From Tubulanus polymorphus (lineage: Eukaryota > Nemertea > Palaeonemertea > Tubulaniformes > Tubulanidae), in NCBI RefSeq assembly GCF_964204645.1, contig NC_134032.1, positions 11,650,275 through 11,714,274 of the forward strand: a stretch of 64,000 bases of DNA. Reading direction: 5' to 3'. Positions within the stretch are counted from its first letter, which is position 1. Each line of letters starts with the position of its first letter. A program made the position numbers and the translations under genes. Of this stretch, positions 24,266 through 37,100 are shown piece after piece. Under the pieces are notes generated by a model. That model was not told the origin of the DNA. It was given only the letters and a program-made list of their open reading frames with translations, and ran no database searches.

Positions 24266-24888
24266 AATTGAAAATACTTTCAAAATTCAAGAACTTTATA
24301 TAGAAAATATACGTAAACGCCGCTCGAGATTCGCCACGGTACAACCCTGCCACACACTAGCCCGGTGGGCAGGAATGCGCAGCTTAGATGATGTCATAAA
24401 TAATGTCTTAGACGATGTCATTATTAACCGAGAAAGTGCCCAGAACGCGTCTCCGCGCATCTAATTTAAAAAAAATTTCTGGGGTTGGACCCGCAGACCC
24501 CCCTATTTGGATTTGTGCACCCCCTCCATGGAATCCTGGATCCGCCGCTGCGTCCCGTGCATTTTCATTGATATCACTTTACTCTCGTGCGACAATTCTA
24601 ACCACGTCGTGTTTTGGGTATGATACGTAAAAGTATACGCCCCTGTAACTGCAGAAAAAAAATAAATGCTGGGTGCCCCATTTACAAAGCGCACTAATTA
24701 GGCGGAACAGTTTATTTTGGAAACTCCAGAAAGAAATATTTTCCCGTAACAAGGTTTTTTTTATCCAACACGAATTACATTATTTCGTATATCTCTCGAC
24801 TTGACCTGTGTGTGATTTCCAGCCTGTCCGATTACTGCAAGATTTCAGATGCTGATTAATGAAAATTTGATGTCCTCAATTTTGACAT

Positions 24889-25207
24889 CCTCCCGAAATG
24901 AAAATAAACAGTATGTTAAGTGTATCTATGAATTGAAAACATATTCAAATTAATCGTCAATCGATTGATTTGGCAACGTAATCATTTTCGTAACGTATTT
25001 GAACTTATTTAGAAACGGCTGAATCATAAAAATTCCACGCCAGAAATCCGTCAAACTGGTATCAGAGAATATAACAGTCGTTTCTAAATAAGTTCAAATA
25101 CGTTACGTAAATAATTACGTTGCCTAATTAATTTATTTAAGAGTAATTTGAATATGTTTTGGATTCATAGATCCATTTAACACACTGTATTTTATGATTT
25201 CGGGAGG
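24889..25207. mobile_element. Palindromic MITE (CCTCCCGAAAT ends), copy 1
   Basis: About 319 bp with inverted ends starting CCTCCCGAAAT and a second inner inverted pair, CGTATTTGAACTTATTTAGA near 24995 and its complement near 25085. A homologous copy lies at 26074-26390. Confidence 0.8.
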
Positions 25208-25727
25208 TATTTGTAATTTTCTCTAAGGTCTAAAGGGTATTTCGATGCCCTGCCCCCTCTGTTGGATTTTCACTGAACTAAAATCATAATAGATCCTTTG
25301 TAAAGAATTCATATAGATTTTCATATAGTATTATGGAGGTGAGAGTAGAGAATGCTACTGCGGCAGTCGATGGATTCTTTCTCTGGCAGTCGAGGGTTCA
25401 GTAAATATGATGTAAATGTGTAATACTTAAATGCTTTTAGAAATATTTGTTAAATAAATTATCGATAAGTAAAAAATTTCGTAATTTTTCTGTCATATGC
25501 TAAACAATTAGGAGTGTCCCGAGTTCGAATCTGCAAATTTCCTGCAAATTTCCGTGGATCATTATCAGTAGACCGGGCTATAACCCCAGACACCTCATCA
25601 TTTATTCAACAGCAGGACTCGCAGAATCAAACCAGGGGCTGTGTATAAATTTCATACCAGGTGTTTTGATACCGATTCAGAGAGTCCCGACATTCAGGGT
25701 TCGAACCTGGCCTGTCGATTCAAAACC

Positions 25728-25854
25728 AACTGCGAATCAGTACTAAAATAGACTGCGTTTGTAGATGAACATATCATCACCTATTCAGCATTCAGGTCAC
25801 TAAGAATGATTTTAGCTGCAAACGCGGTTTATTCTGATACTGATTCACAGTTGC
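25728..25854. repeat. Imperfect hairpin
   Basis: AACTGCGAATCAGTACT at 25728 pairs with the complement of TGATACTGATTCACAGTT near 25835-25853, with arms extending through GCGTTTGTAG / CTGCAAACGC. Possibly a small MITE. Confidence 0.55.
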
Positions 25855-26073
25855 CCAGATGATGAATAGAGAATTAAGACAGGGATGTTTGGTGCAGAGG
25901 TACTGCGTCTGATCTGTGCTGATGCTGAACAGACGTCGAATTCGTCATTTCTTCCGTATGAAAATGTATATAGCATTTACACAAAGGATTTATTGTGAAT
26001 TTAGTGCAGTGAAAATCCGACAGAGGGAGTAGAGCATCGAAATACACTTTAGACGCCAGATAAAAATACAAAA

Positions 26074-26390
26074 CCTCCCGAAATGAGCATAAACAGTGTT
26101 TTAAGTGCATCTATGAATTGAAAACATATTCAAATTACTCTTCAATCAATTAATTTGGCAACGTAATTATTTTTCGTAACGTATTTGAACTTATTTAGAA
26201 ACGACTGAATTGTAGGAATTCCACGTCAGAAACCCGTCAAACTGATATCAGAGAATATAGCGGTCGTTTCTAAATAAGTTCAAATACGTAACGTAAATAA
26301 TTACGTTGCCTAATTAATTAATTTAAGAGTAATTTGAATATGTTTTGGATTCATAGATCCATTTAACACACTGTATTTTATGATTTCGGG
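26074..26390. mobile_element. Palindromic MITE (CCTCCCGAAAT ends), copy 2
   Basis: Same organisation as 24889-25207 and similar throughout; the right end is slightly changed. Homology continues a little beyond the right end (TTTGTAATTTTCTCT). Confidence 0.75.
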
Positions 26391-27168
26391 ATTTCGGTTT
26401 TTGTAATTTTCTCTCTAAGATCTTTAGTAATTTAGTGTTCTGGGATATTCTTGAATATCATTCTCTGCCCTGAGAATGGATACAAGTATTAACTTGGTAA
26501 TTTTGAAACTAGATGAAGAAATATTTCTTTAGCATAATTTCTTCATAATTTTCATCCAGCGCATATTTCCTTATTTCATGTGCTAGTTGGTTTGGTGAAA
26601 ATTAGCTAAGACAAATATATAGATAGTCAGTTGGGGCAGATAAAAAGAGGGCGCAGTATTTGTTTTTTTTTTTGTTGCAAACAAAGCACGCGAGAAAATC
26701 AAGATGGTGGAAGAATTAAAGTCAGATTTCAGCAAGAAAAAATATTGTTTTGTATAGTTCTATTCGGATAGTCGGGACATTCATAATAAAAGTTTCCTTT
26801 GATAATTAATGATTATTATTATCATCTACCTGTCGCGACCTGCCCGCTTACCTCCCGGCTGAGATGATTCCTAAATTCAAGCCTGTATAATTCCTTGAAA
26901 CCAATATTTTCTTACAAGCGAAACTGTAGAACCTGGGCAGCAGTACAAAATGTATTTATAAAGCCTAACCAGGCCTACAAATTATTCTAAAGCCTTTACA
27001 AACAGATTATTTTAGACACCTTGGGGGACGAACTGAGGGGTCAATCAAAATCAAGACACTTGAACTCTATGTGTATCGGGGTCATGTAAACTCCCAGACA
27101 ATTTGGCAGAAATCCGAGTTTTATTAGTAATAGTAAACGCCATGATACGTAATAGTAAAACAGTCATA

Positions 27169-27353
27169 CAGTGGAACCTCGTTAAAACGAACTCGGATAC
27201 AACGATTCATCCGATATAAAAAATAGAGGATTTGATAAATGTCGTACTGGATACAACCTTGGAGTAATCATTGAAGATTACTCCATGATTTAACGAACTA
27301 TCGGTTATAACGAACATATTTTCTGGTCCCGTGAAGTTCGCTGTAACGAGGTT
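27169..27353. mobile_element. Terminal-inverted-repeat element, pogo/Tigger-like ends
   Basis: Begins CAGTGGAACCTCGTT and ends with the complement GTTCGCTGTAACGAGGTT. This end sequence is common in non-autonomous DNA elements of invertebrates; the superfamily assignment is tentative. It lies just downstream of the nuclear receptor stop. Confidence 0.5.
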
Positions 27354-27412
27354 AGTAACTAAAACTTTCTGCAATAATGGTTTATGGTAAACTGCTTTTT
27401 TATAAAGTGCCC

Positions 27413-30400
27413 CTATTTCAATTTGAACCACTGTAGATTGAAAAGCTCGGCGAACAGCGGTTCGATATTCTTTGTGTCGTTCGTCGCCAAAACGCGCCGA
27501 TGATGTTCCTTGATACACTGCAGATTACAAAGTTCCATCATTAGATGTGGAAAGAGCACTCTTTGCGATGAATGCTTAGTTTTTACGTATCGATTCAGCA
27601 AGCCGGCGTACTTCTCCGCGTAGGCGAATATCGCGTCACTGCAACCTAACGCGTGGATCCCCGGGCACGCCGTAAACAGTGAAATCGTAGCCAAAAGATA
27701 AATAACGTTATTGTCTCGCCGTACGAGCCCATTGAGACTTTTTACAAGTTTCGAGTACGCGGCGTACAACGCGAACAGAGGTTGTCCAGATTCGTGAATC
27801 GAAGAGTTCTGTTCGAGCCACAGCCACAAGTAACTTCCGCTTCTGGCGCTGAACGACGGAACGGATAATAACACTAAGATCTCGATGACGGAATTTTTGA
27901 GCAGTTCGATTTGAACGCGGATTTCAAGGCTCCAAAAATCGTCGATTCCTTTAGTTACTTTGATAAGATTATGCACGGATTTGTCAGCCATGACTGCCAG
28001 GGACGCGTTAGTATCTGACTGGTTGTTGTTGTTGTTGTTGTTGTAGATATTTGTATAGGCGGCGTTTAATCCGGTTATCAGCGTCCGGTCCTCATTTGAA
28101 AGAACATCAACCGGATCGATATTATTTTTCCAGTAACCTGTATTCAGACGCTGTTGACTCAACAACTTACCACGTTGTCGACCGTTACCTGAAAATTAAT
28201 TCAGATATTATGTTATACCAGTCAACCTGCAGCAAAGAACCCAGGAGCGGATTAAGTAGGTCCGGACCTGCCTTCCCATTGAGGTTGCCCCTTTCTTTTT
28301 TCAAAGATAGTTAAAACCTGCACATTTGACCCTCAGCCTTCGGATTTGCATATTTTCGGATTCATTTCTTAAAAAGTATCTACCACCAAGACCACCATGT
28401 TGTCTAACAATATATTCGTCCCAAGAATGTGCAATCACTTTTCGAATATATATCCCTCGTACGAACATCAAGTTTCGTGCATATCCCCATCATTCAACAT
28501 GGCGGCCATTATTTGATGTGCTTTCGTGGCCGATGACCTCCATTTTCGATAGGAGTGGACATCTTACCTGCCCAAACCTTCAAATTAAGTATCGAAAAAA
28601 ATACAGTAAGAATTTTGAGAAGCTGTATCGATATCGCGCAAACAAGAAAATTCGATTGGCTGCCATGGTGCCATATGATGAATTTTACAATGCGTTTTTT
28701 TGCACAGAGCATCGCCCGGTAGTTCATGCGTTTTACAACTCGTCTCATATCGTCATATAGATGGTTTTTTTTTCGTTCAATACCGCAGCATGTGTGTCAA
28801 TAAACTCCTACTTCACGCGCACTAATGCGCCATAGTTCTGTTCGAGTTAATGGAAAGCTGAATCTATATGGACGCATTTTCTATCCATAGAATGTAATTC
28901 GTCTCTGAGCTAATAGTGCGTAGGCCTGGGTCTGAACGTGGAGTAATCAGACTGAAGATGATTACATGTTCGAAATTATTGCGTTTTCATCTTTGAATGG
29001 ATGTAATCATTTGACTGGAGAGAACTCCCCTATATTCATTCGCGAATCATTACTTCGAGGTTTCGATCCATATTGTTTTGTGATGGCCTGAACCTGGCAC
29101 CACGCACACTCGACTCTCGACAATCGACCGGTTTTTGATTGTCCAGTCACTTCACCTTTTTAAGTCGAAATGAATCAGAGTCAAAACACCAAAGGTAGAT
29201 TTTAATGATCAGCATACGTAGGCCTTACTATCAAGAGGTGATCGCCCTCTACGCGGGCCACCTGCGTTCAGTCACAACAATACAGCGTTGAGCAGTTGCC
29301 TGAATAAGGGGACATTCAACCCTTCTTATTGATTTCTATCTAACCCAGACGTAGAGGGGCATCGATCGCGCTTTGAACTGAATTAAAACAACTACGTAGC
29401 CGATCGAATAGTTCTTTGTAGGCTAACTAGTTTATTTTGACGCACGAGCTTTCTTTAACTTAAACCATGCGTATATAGGTCAGATCTTTTGGGACGAAGA
29501 AAAGTCATCCAACTTAGAAAAAGTCCCGACTTTGAAGAAGTCGGATTTCCGACCTTTTCCGAAAACTACGGCTTGAGAATTAATTTCTGTAAACGGAACA
29601 ATTGAATCAACATCTATTCAAGAAATGATTTTAAAACGCTTAAATTTCGGGTGTATTTTTCTTTTCGATTCCAAGCCAGGAACTGCTAAGGGCCGAAACA
29701 GAAAAGAATTCAAACTGCAACTGTGGAAGAAAATAGCCCTCCGACTTTCGGTGAGGGATTTTAACTGAATTTTTTTTATTAGGGGCCAAAAAGACAACTG
29801 CGAGGTAGGCGAGTTTCCGACTCTGAATCCGACTTTGGATTATGAATTTCTTTGAAAAAGAGAAGGAAAAATCGGGGCCATCAGTATTCATCCGATTACG
29901 CAAAGTTTACTGCAGCCTCATCATGAAATCGCCATGCCGAATGCTCACTCAAAGCTCATGGCTCAAAAGCTAATAACCAGTGCATGTCATGTAACTGCAC
30001 ATTTAGGGCGCTATTCAGACAGGTTTCGTCATAGGGTTTCGAGCCGTGGCTGAATATAGCGATGCCATCACGTTCGAATCTCTGCCGAGGGAGGATGGGT
30101 TTTACTTACGGAATACCAAATTTTTATCCATGCCGGCCCGGAAACATTTCATCAAGCGACATTTTTTGCAGTAGATCCGCGATACCTTGTTCACATCGCA
30201 GTGGCCCTTACATCGGCTTTTTAAAACCTGAAAATGTAGCAATGATTTGTACCGTTTAAACACTCTTATACCTAATTCAAAGAGTAATGACCAACAATAT
30301 GCCGGTCATCATATCAGGTTGGAATCCCATGAAATTTAAAACCTCATGTCTAAAGAGACATATTTCATTCAACCAACTTATAAACTTTAAACATCAGCGT

Positions 30401-31068
30401 GGTACCAGCACGATTTAACAAAAAAAAGATCACTTAGAGTTTGGCAGTGGTAAGTGTTGAAAGGGTAGAGATGTTACTAGACCGAAGATTTATAGGTCTA
30501 GCTTATACTGGTTGAATAGGGTTCTTACGCTAATTCTAGCGGGCAAAATTTAAATTCAAGTTTTATGTTTTAAGATCTATTCATATAGCATGCATGGAAC
30601 TTAGCGATTACCTATAACATCTATATTTCAATGGCCGGATTTATAAGTTCTGAGATCGAGATTTCCCTTGTACATACGATGTTAATATTTCAAAGAAATA
30701 GCATATTTCCCTATTAAAACACCGTCTGCAGCGTCTTAGCGAGAGTCAATGATAATCGAATTCAAATCCCTGCAACGGAGGAACGTGGTGGCAGCAAAGT
30801 CTCACGATGTAACGGATTTGCCTATGCGATATGCAAATCAGGCAGAGACCTCCCGTGATAATGAAACTGATTATCATGAATTAAAAAGGCTTACCCTAAA
30901 CGCCATACGGCGAAAGAATGCTTTGCACGATTCACACGAAACTACTCCAAAATTACAACCAATCGCTTTATCCCCGCATACTCGGCATACTTTTCTGTTG
31001 ACATCGATTAAGTATGGCATCAATGACCTCACAATGGCAGATGTTCTCGGTACCGATTTCTTTTTCAT
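27413..31068 (-). CDS. Nuclear receptor, NR1J/HR96-like, three coding exons
   Basis: A nuclear ligand-regulated transcription factor. Exons on the minus strand: 31068-30895, 30227-30110, 28188-27413. Phases 0 and 1 match and give 355 residues. Exon A holds zinc finger 1 (CRVCGDKA, P-box [15 protein letters not shown] is typical of HR96/DAF-12/NR1J). Exon B, only 118 bp, encodes finger 2 ending [14 protein letters not shown]. Its first cysteine pair is C-x3-C (CKGHC) where C-x5-C is usual. Exon C encodes a ligand-binding domain with the helix 3-5 signature ([16 protein letters not shown] then [10 protein letters not shown]), an Asn run from an AAC repeat, and a C-terminal AF-2 helix (EPLFAELF). 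The hinge is very short. An acceptor TATTTCAG just before ATG 31068 suggests a 5' UTR intron. Confidence 0.85.
30020..30096 (+). repeat. tRNA-derived SINE next to a nuclear receptor splice donor
   Basis: Shares GTGGCTGA-TATAGCGATGCCATCA and a B box (GTTCGAATC) with 16911-16990, ending GAGGATGG. It ends about 13 bases from the donor of the nuclear receptor exon at 30110. Confidence 0.6.
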
Positions 31069-31630
31069 GTCGTCTGAAATACCATTCCGAAACAGATAGA
31101 GCTCTGCCAGGACCAGTTTTTGACGAGAAGTTAGGGAAATTTAATCTATCCGGGTGGATACCATGGCACGGTAACTACTTTGTTAGGGATCCCCACAGAT
31201 ACACCTCATCGGAGATGGCCTGTTTCTTAGGCATCCAGCCACTGACTAAACGCAATAGGGACTGCAGATATTCCACCGAGAGCGATTTCAGAATTAGGAA
31301 GAAAATCAGGGTCGGATCCAGGGGAGCCCCTGAGTTGCGATCTCTCTACTTGTAGAACTTTTTAGAGTACCGGTATTTTAGTTATATTTGTGTATAGAAT
31401 GCTGGGGAGTTTATTAGTTAAGTATACTTTTTATATTCCATGATTCTAGGAGCAGAGGAGACACAATCGGCTAAATCAGAGTTATCGTAGCGATATCGAC
31501 TAACTAAATCGTTTCAGCCACTCAAGCTTCCAGCCTTGCAAACAGTTGGCTCGGGCTACCCATAAGGGCCGGACCCCTCGTGACGAGTTAAGTCGAAGAG
31601 ATTTCCTGATAGTAATGTTTGTAGGAAAAA

Positions 31631-31762
31631 GGCTTATGATACTTCCGGGAACGGAGCGGAACAAAAAGAACATGAGACCGTATACCGCGTATACTTGTCT
31701 TAAATGATTCGGTTCATTTCGTTCCTTTTCGTTCCTTTCCATTCCTGGAAGTATGATAAGCC
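31631..31762. mobile_element. Small palindromic MITE
   Basis: Inverted ends GGCTTATGATACTTCC and GGAAGTATGATAAGCC enclose about 100 bases that also pair in part (GGAACGGAGCGGAAC-like against GTTCCTTTTCGTTCC). Confidence 0.65.
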
Positions 31763-32865
31763 ATGAAAAAATGTACACGTACCTTTATTTAAATTCTCTG
31801 TAGACATAGAGAAGTCAATCGGCAATTCTTGATTAATACTGTTCATTCTCTATCGCTCATAAGTTATAGAATGTACGTAAATATATATTTCCAATAGTTA
31901 CATGTCAATCTTCTCCTGGTAACGTCAATTCCACCACTGATAAATATCGCATCCGTTTAGATATTTTGCGACTGTTTTCTGAGCTGAATGATCGATCGGT
32001 CAGTGTACCCGGTAGATGTGTTTGTATATTATGCGAGACCCATCATTTGCCAAATGCATGCTGCGAACGGTACCGGTACAGGTCGCGTGAACCGGTGAAC
32101 GACCGGAAGGAATTTATGTCGCAGTAATAGAGAAAAACACCTGTGGTATCGATCATGAGGGTTTGGTTTGATGTGATTATTAATGCGATTAATCCCTTTT
32201 AAAATATATATGCAACGCTGGGATTCTTATTCTCTGAATGAAATAAGTAAATTTATTGGTCATTAGAACAGATGCTACATTTTTATCTTAGCCAGGATAA
32301 GCGTTATTATTACGCCATGGTCAGTTTCAGCTGTCGCCAGTCAAACTAAAACTCTGCCTATAGTGTTAAATCGGCCCCAATAAGAGATTAAGAAATTCAA
32401 GTAAGATAGAAAATAGGAAAAAACAATTCTATATTTACAAAAATAGTGAATACATACAAAAACACCGGCATTTACATTAAATAAACATAGTGATCACGCG
32501 TGGGAGTTTGTACGAACACCCTCGGTATGTTAGATTTCGAACTATAGTCAGATCGGAGTTGAAACGATGATGTTAAAGAATTCAAGCTTATTACATTATA
32601 TTTGCACCTGAGCATAATTTCAGTAATAGTGTCTCGGCGACATATGATTTCCAGGGGACAAAAAACATCTATCTACTATATTCTGCGAGATCACCATCTT
32701 TTTTTATTGTCACACAGCAGCTTGGGTTCTTCATCAAAGCTGCATCGTCCCAAGGGGTGGACACCATCTAATTGCTGTTGGCTGACCGTTGTAGTGGGTA
32801 TAGTATAATGTTTACGATTTTTCATATGACGGGTATCTAACTATAAATCTCCTTGTTTCTAATTA

Positions 32866-33300
32866 AAAAAGCTTTAGCCAAATATACTTTGATCGCCATC
32901 TATTGGAATTTCACTGAACTGACCAGATCGCTCTCATTATCTCTCTCGCTTTATTATATTCTTTAAAAATGTTGAAATCACATTCGCCATCTAGTAGGAA
33001 GATGCAATACTACAGCGCAGCATCTGAAATAACCTTCAGATGGCGAGTGCGTTTTTAACGAATAAAAAAAAGCGCGAAAACACTATGAACATATTAGTAA
33101 GTTCAGCGAAATTACAATAGATGGCGTTCGAATCACCGTTATCAGCATCGTCTTAAACCATTGACTAAAAACGATCTAGCAGCATTTCTTTCTATCCTCT
33201 GTTCAACAACATCTAGACCGCCGAGACCGTAACAGCACAAAGAACGATACTTTTTCTAATAAATAAAATATTTATTTGATATTTTTAAAGCCATTCACAT
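32866..33300. mobile_element. Dispersed foldback/MITE-like element, copy 2
   Basis: Homologous to 20842-21295, with the same outer (ATCGCCATCTATTGGAATTT) and inner (TTCGCCATCTAG) inverted motifs. Confidence 0.7.
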
Positions 33301-34135
33301 TATGCACATACGTAGTGTCTGTTAACTATTATAATATTCAATATATACTATTTTACAAGTGTCAATTATTAAGGATTATAATATATATTTATCATACATG
33401 CAATGACCCAACTCCGACGCAATATGAGACATACAACAAATAAATGAATCGATAATAAATAAACATGAAGCACAAACGCAATTAAACATTCTTCTGACAT
33501 AACATTGAAATACAATTTTCACCTGTTTTAAGAAGTCCACCACTAAATCTGCCTTAAGTCTAAAAGTCGGTTAAAGTAGATTAGCTATAAAACGAAAATG
33601 GGATCAGTCGGGTCTTAAATCTTATCCTTGATTTGACGCTTATATTTGACCATGGTTTAACATCTGGGGCCAGTTTGACAGTCCAAAAGTGGACTAAAGT
33701 CTTTAGACTCATCTTTAATTATGAGGTTGGCGAAGTTAAGGTGGTTTTAGACTGGTCTTAACAGCATAAGAAGTGTGAAACTGGCCCGTCGAACAGTTTA
33801 ACTTGAAATTTGACTCAGGGGTTGTTAAAATGGTAACTCAGAGTCAAATTTTAACGAGCACTGAGAACTGGGTCCTGACCCTTGCACTACGGTGTTGAAA
33901 CTAGTTCATTCCTCATTATTCAACCAGCCTAGAATTGATTTTTAATCCTAACAATGGAACCGGGGGTCCTCGATTAGCAAGTAGATAAAATAAATTATTA
34001 CGTAAAACAAACTGAAGGCAAAGTAAGACAGGGAAATGACAGCAGACACACAGACGAGTGACAGGAGGGAGAACGACCATTAATTGAAAGGGCGGAGCTT
34101 GAGAGACAGATGAGTGACAGGCGGAAGGAGCGAAA

Positions 34136-37100
34136 TCATCTACGTAATTTTTTCATCATAGTCATCGTTTTTCTCATCATTGGCGGAACGACTTTCTTTC
34201 TAGGTTCCTCTGAAAAACAGTTTAAAAGAAGAGTTCAGATTAATTAAGGACACGTCCAACTGAGGGGGGGGCGGAGCGGGAGCATTCGAAAAGTTATAGA
34301 ACCATAAATCTCCCATGTTCCTGCCAAATATAAAAACCCCCTCTTACCCAATGTTTAAACGCCCCCAAATATGCAATCTTTTTGGAAAGATCAATTCAAT
34401 ACACCAAATCATTGAAAATGTCATAGGGAGTTTATGGATGCAGCCATGTTATCAGGAAGGATTTGGGCCTATGGATCAAAACATCCAAGAGAGTTCAAAA
34501 CAGCAGCACTGTTTTCTTCACAGGTCTACTTGATGATAATGTCATAGGGGGTTTATGGAGAGAGCTATTATTGGAAGTGGTTTTAGTTAGTATACCTTGA
34601 TTTAACTCCTTTTTAACTACAAATGTTTTATAAATACAAAAAAATTAAAATGAGCCAGCCAGGAGGCTGCACTCGAGGAAGTGGAGCCCTGATGTCCCAG
34701 AGAAAAAAAAAATGAATTAGAAATGATTCAAGAACGATAATGATGATGATGAGAGTGATGATATTAACAATGAGCAAGTGAAAAGGATGAAGATGATAAT
34801 AATTACCGCGTATTCTGACCGACCCGCCGGTTACCCCAGACGACGACGCCGATATCGCCGCTCTCATTGATTCCGTCGTGCCCGGTCGTTTAAAACTCGC
34901 TAACTCCGGGTTGCCGCCGCGACTCGACAGTTTATTCAACGGGTTCAGTTTATTCGACTGCGCTGGTCCGGCCGTACCGAACTTCATCTGTCGACGACGT
35001 ACGTCTCGCGGCGCCTTGGCGACCGTATCCACGTACGCAAGTTTCGTTTTACGTTCTGCAACCAGAAAATATACAACGCACAGTAAATCAAGTGTAAATC
35101 CCGTCGGTGTTATTCAGAGGGAAACGTTGGGTCCACTTTTATTCTCTTTTTCAAATAAATCTACGTCAGTAAGTCGGATTTCTTTATTTCGTAAACTCAC
35201 CTAGGCCTACTTAAGTCATAATATTCTTAAGGAACGGTTCAAACAATAAAAGATTTAATCAAGTTATTCAATCATTAGCAATAAAGCCATGAACATGCCA
35301 TGATATTCCACTAATTATTGACGCAGATCTAAATTGGATCTATGACTTTAGGTCGAAATGCGTGTAGTGCTCACTTCCGAAAGATTGGTGCAAAGATTGA
35401 GCGGTTTTTTTAAGCTGTCATTTTCATTCGAAAGATTGATAATCTGACCTTTTCGAAAGTTGGAAAAATCTTCCAAAACATCCAACTTACACATAGGCTT
35501 TATTGTATTCGAAAATTGTTTCATTCTTTTTATGAGGGGGGGGGTTTATGTGGACCACCGTTGGTTGAATTTAGTTTTACCTGGTGCCGCTTTTTTGACC
35601 ATCGCTCTGCTGATATTTGCCGTCAACGATTTTAATTTCGCTTCGCGTTCGTCGTGAAGACGCTGAAAAGTATCGAAACAAAAAATGTTTTTCAAATTAG
35701 TCTTTCTACAAAAACGAAACCAGCAGAGGTTGAATTAGTGAAAGCTGGAAAATGAGAAAACCAAACCCCGGGCCTAAGGAAATGTTCAATTTCATTCCGA
35801 AGATAGGTTTTTCTTCCAATTCAAGGGTACCAGGGGTCAGTTTTACCCCCATTGGTCTCCAAACCTTCTCTGGTTTGGTGACCTAGCCGTCCAACTCTAA
35901 TCCTAATCCTGATTAAATGATTTTAATATTTCGAGGCGATACTCACCAGGTAAAGTTCCCGCCAACTTTCCATTTCGTCCGGTTTGTAATTTCGGAAATC
36001 GCGTTGACAATGAATTTCCCACAGATCGCTCGATTCAGATATAAAAACCTACACAGAAAATTAACAACATTTCGTAGATAAAATCATCGGCTACACCAGA
36101 AAAATGGCTTCAAGTGAAAAAGTCTGGCTGAAGAATTTAATCATCAACCTGGGCCCCCTTCGGTTATCTGAGTTAGTCGACTATAATCGAACTAAACGAA
36201 ACCGAATGTCCATTAGTCGGAACTATACTCCGGAAATAGTCCGAAAATCAAGCGCATTCGGTTATTAGTCACCGACCACTAGTCGACTAGATACGAAAAC
36301 CGAATTTGGCCCTGGACTCAAGTTCATAGTTCTTGGTTAAGTTTGATTCAAAGGTCAAGATAAGTTAATTTCCAATATTTTCTATTTGATCTTAAAATAG
36401 GGATTGACCCTGTTATCTATTTGATTGGTAGATTTCGTCAGTATCCGTTGCAAACCCACCACACCTACAAGGAGCGAAACGGGGGGTTTGAAACATTTCA
36501 ACTCAAGCGTCAAATCTTAACTGTAGAACTGGATCCAAACTGAACAACAAATGATTGATACTCACAGGATTATATTCCTCGATATTATACAGTTGTAGAG
36601 GAGTACATCTCTCTAACACCGGACACAGAATCTCATAAGGCACTCCACCGACGTAACCTAGCTCTAAAAATATATCAGACACAATCGCAGTTAATCTGGA
36701 TACATTAAAATACACAGGACTCGAGTTCCATAGATCCGACTCGGCTAAAGTTGAGAGTTTTCAACGTTTTAACTCCGAATTCAAATTCTAACCGACAAGG
36801 TGGCCACTCGCCAACAATTTTGCCTGAGATTTCCCCGATTTTCCCATGTATAAAATGGAAAATTCCCTGGGGAATTTCTTGGTTCAAAATGTTACAATTT
36901 ATTCGTTTTTTTATGAATTGCGCATTTAAAAAGGAATGCTTTGATCCATAACATATCCAAATTTCCGAAGTTTTCCAGGTATTTTTTTTGCAAAATTTGT
37001 CAAATTCCCTGATTTATTGATTCCCCAACTTTTCCAGGTCAGTGATCACCCTGACCAAGATCAAGAAACCCAGAGCCCGAATTTTGTGCTTTTTTGGTAT

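Larger units (their letters stand above)
31069..34135. other. Intergenic DNA between nuclear receptor and ELOA
   Basis: Apart from the elements at 31631-31762 and 32866-33300 nothing is recognised. Open frames here lack family features. Confidence 0.5.

Noticed and set aside
25690-25715. tRNA-like GGGTTCGAACCTGG
   Set aside because: Only the B box is present; no A box at the right distance and no cloverleaf.
30749-31099. Plus-strand frame of 116 residues
   Set aside because: It is antisense to the first DNA-binding exon of the nuclear receptor.
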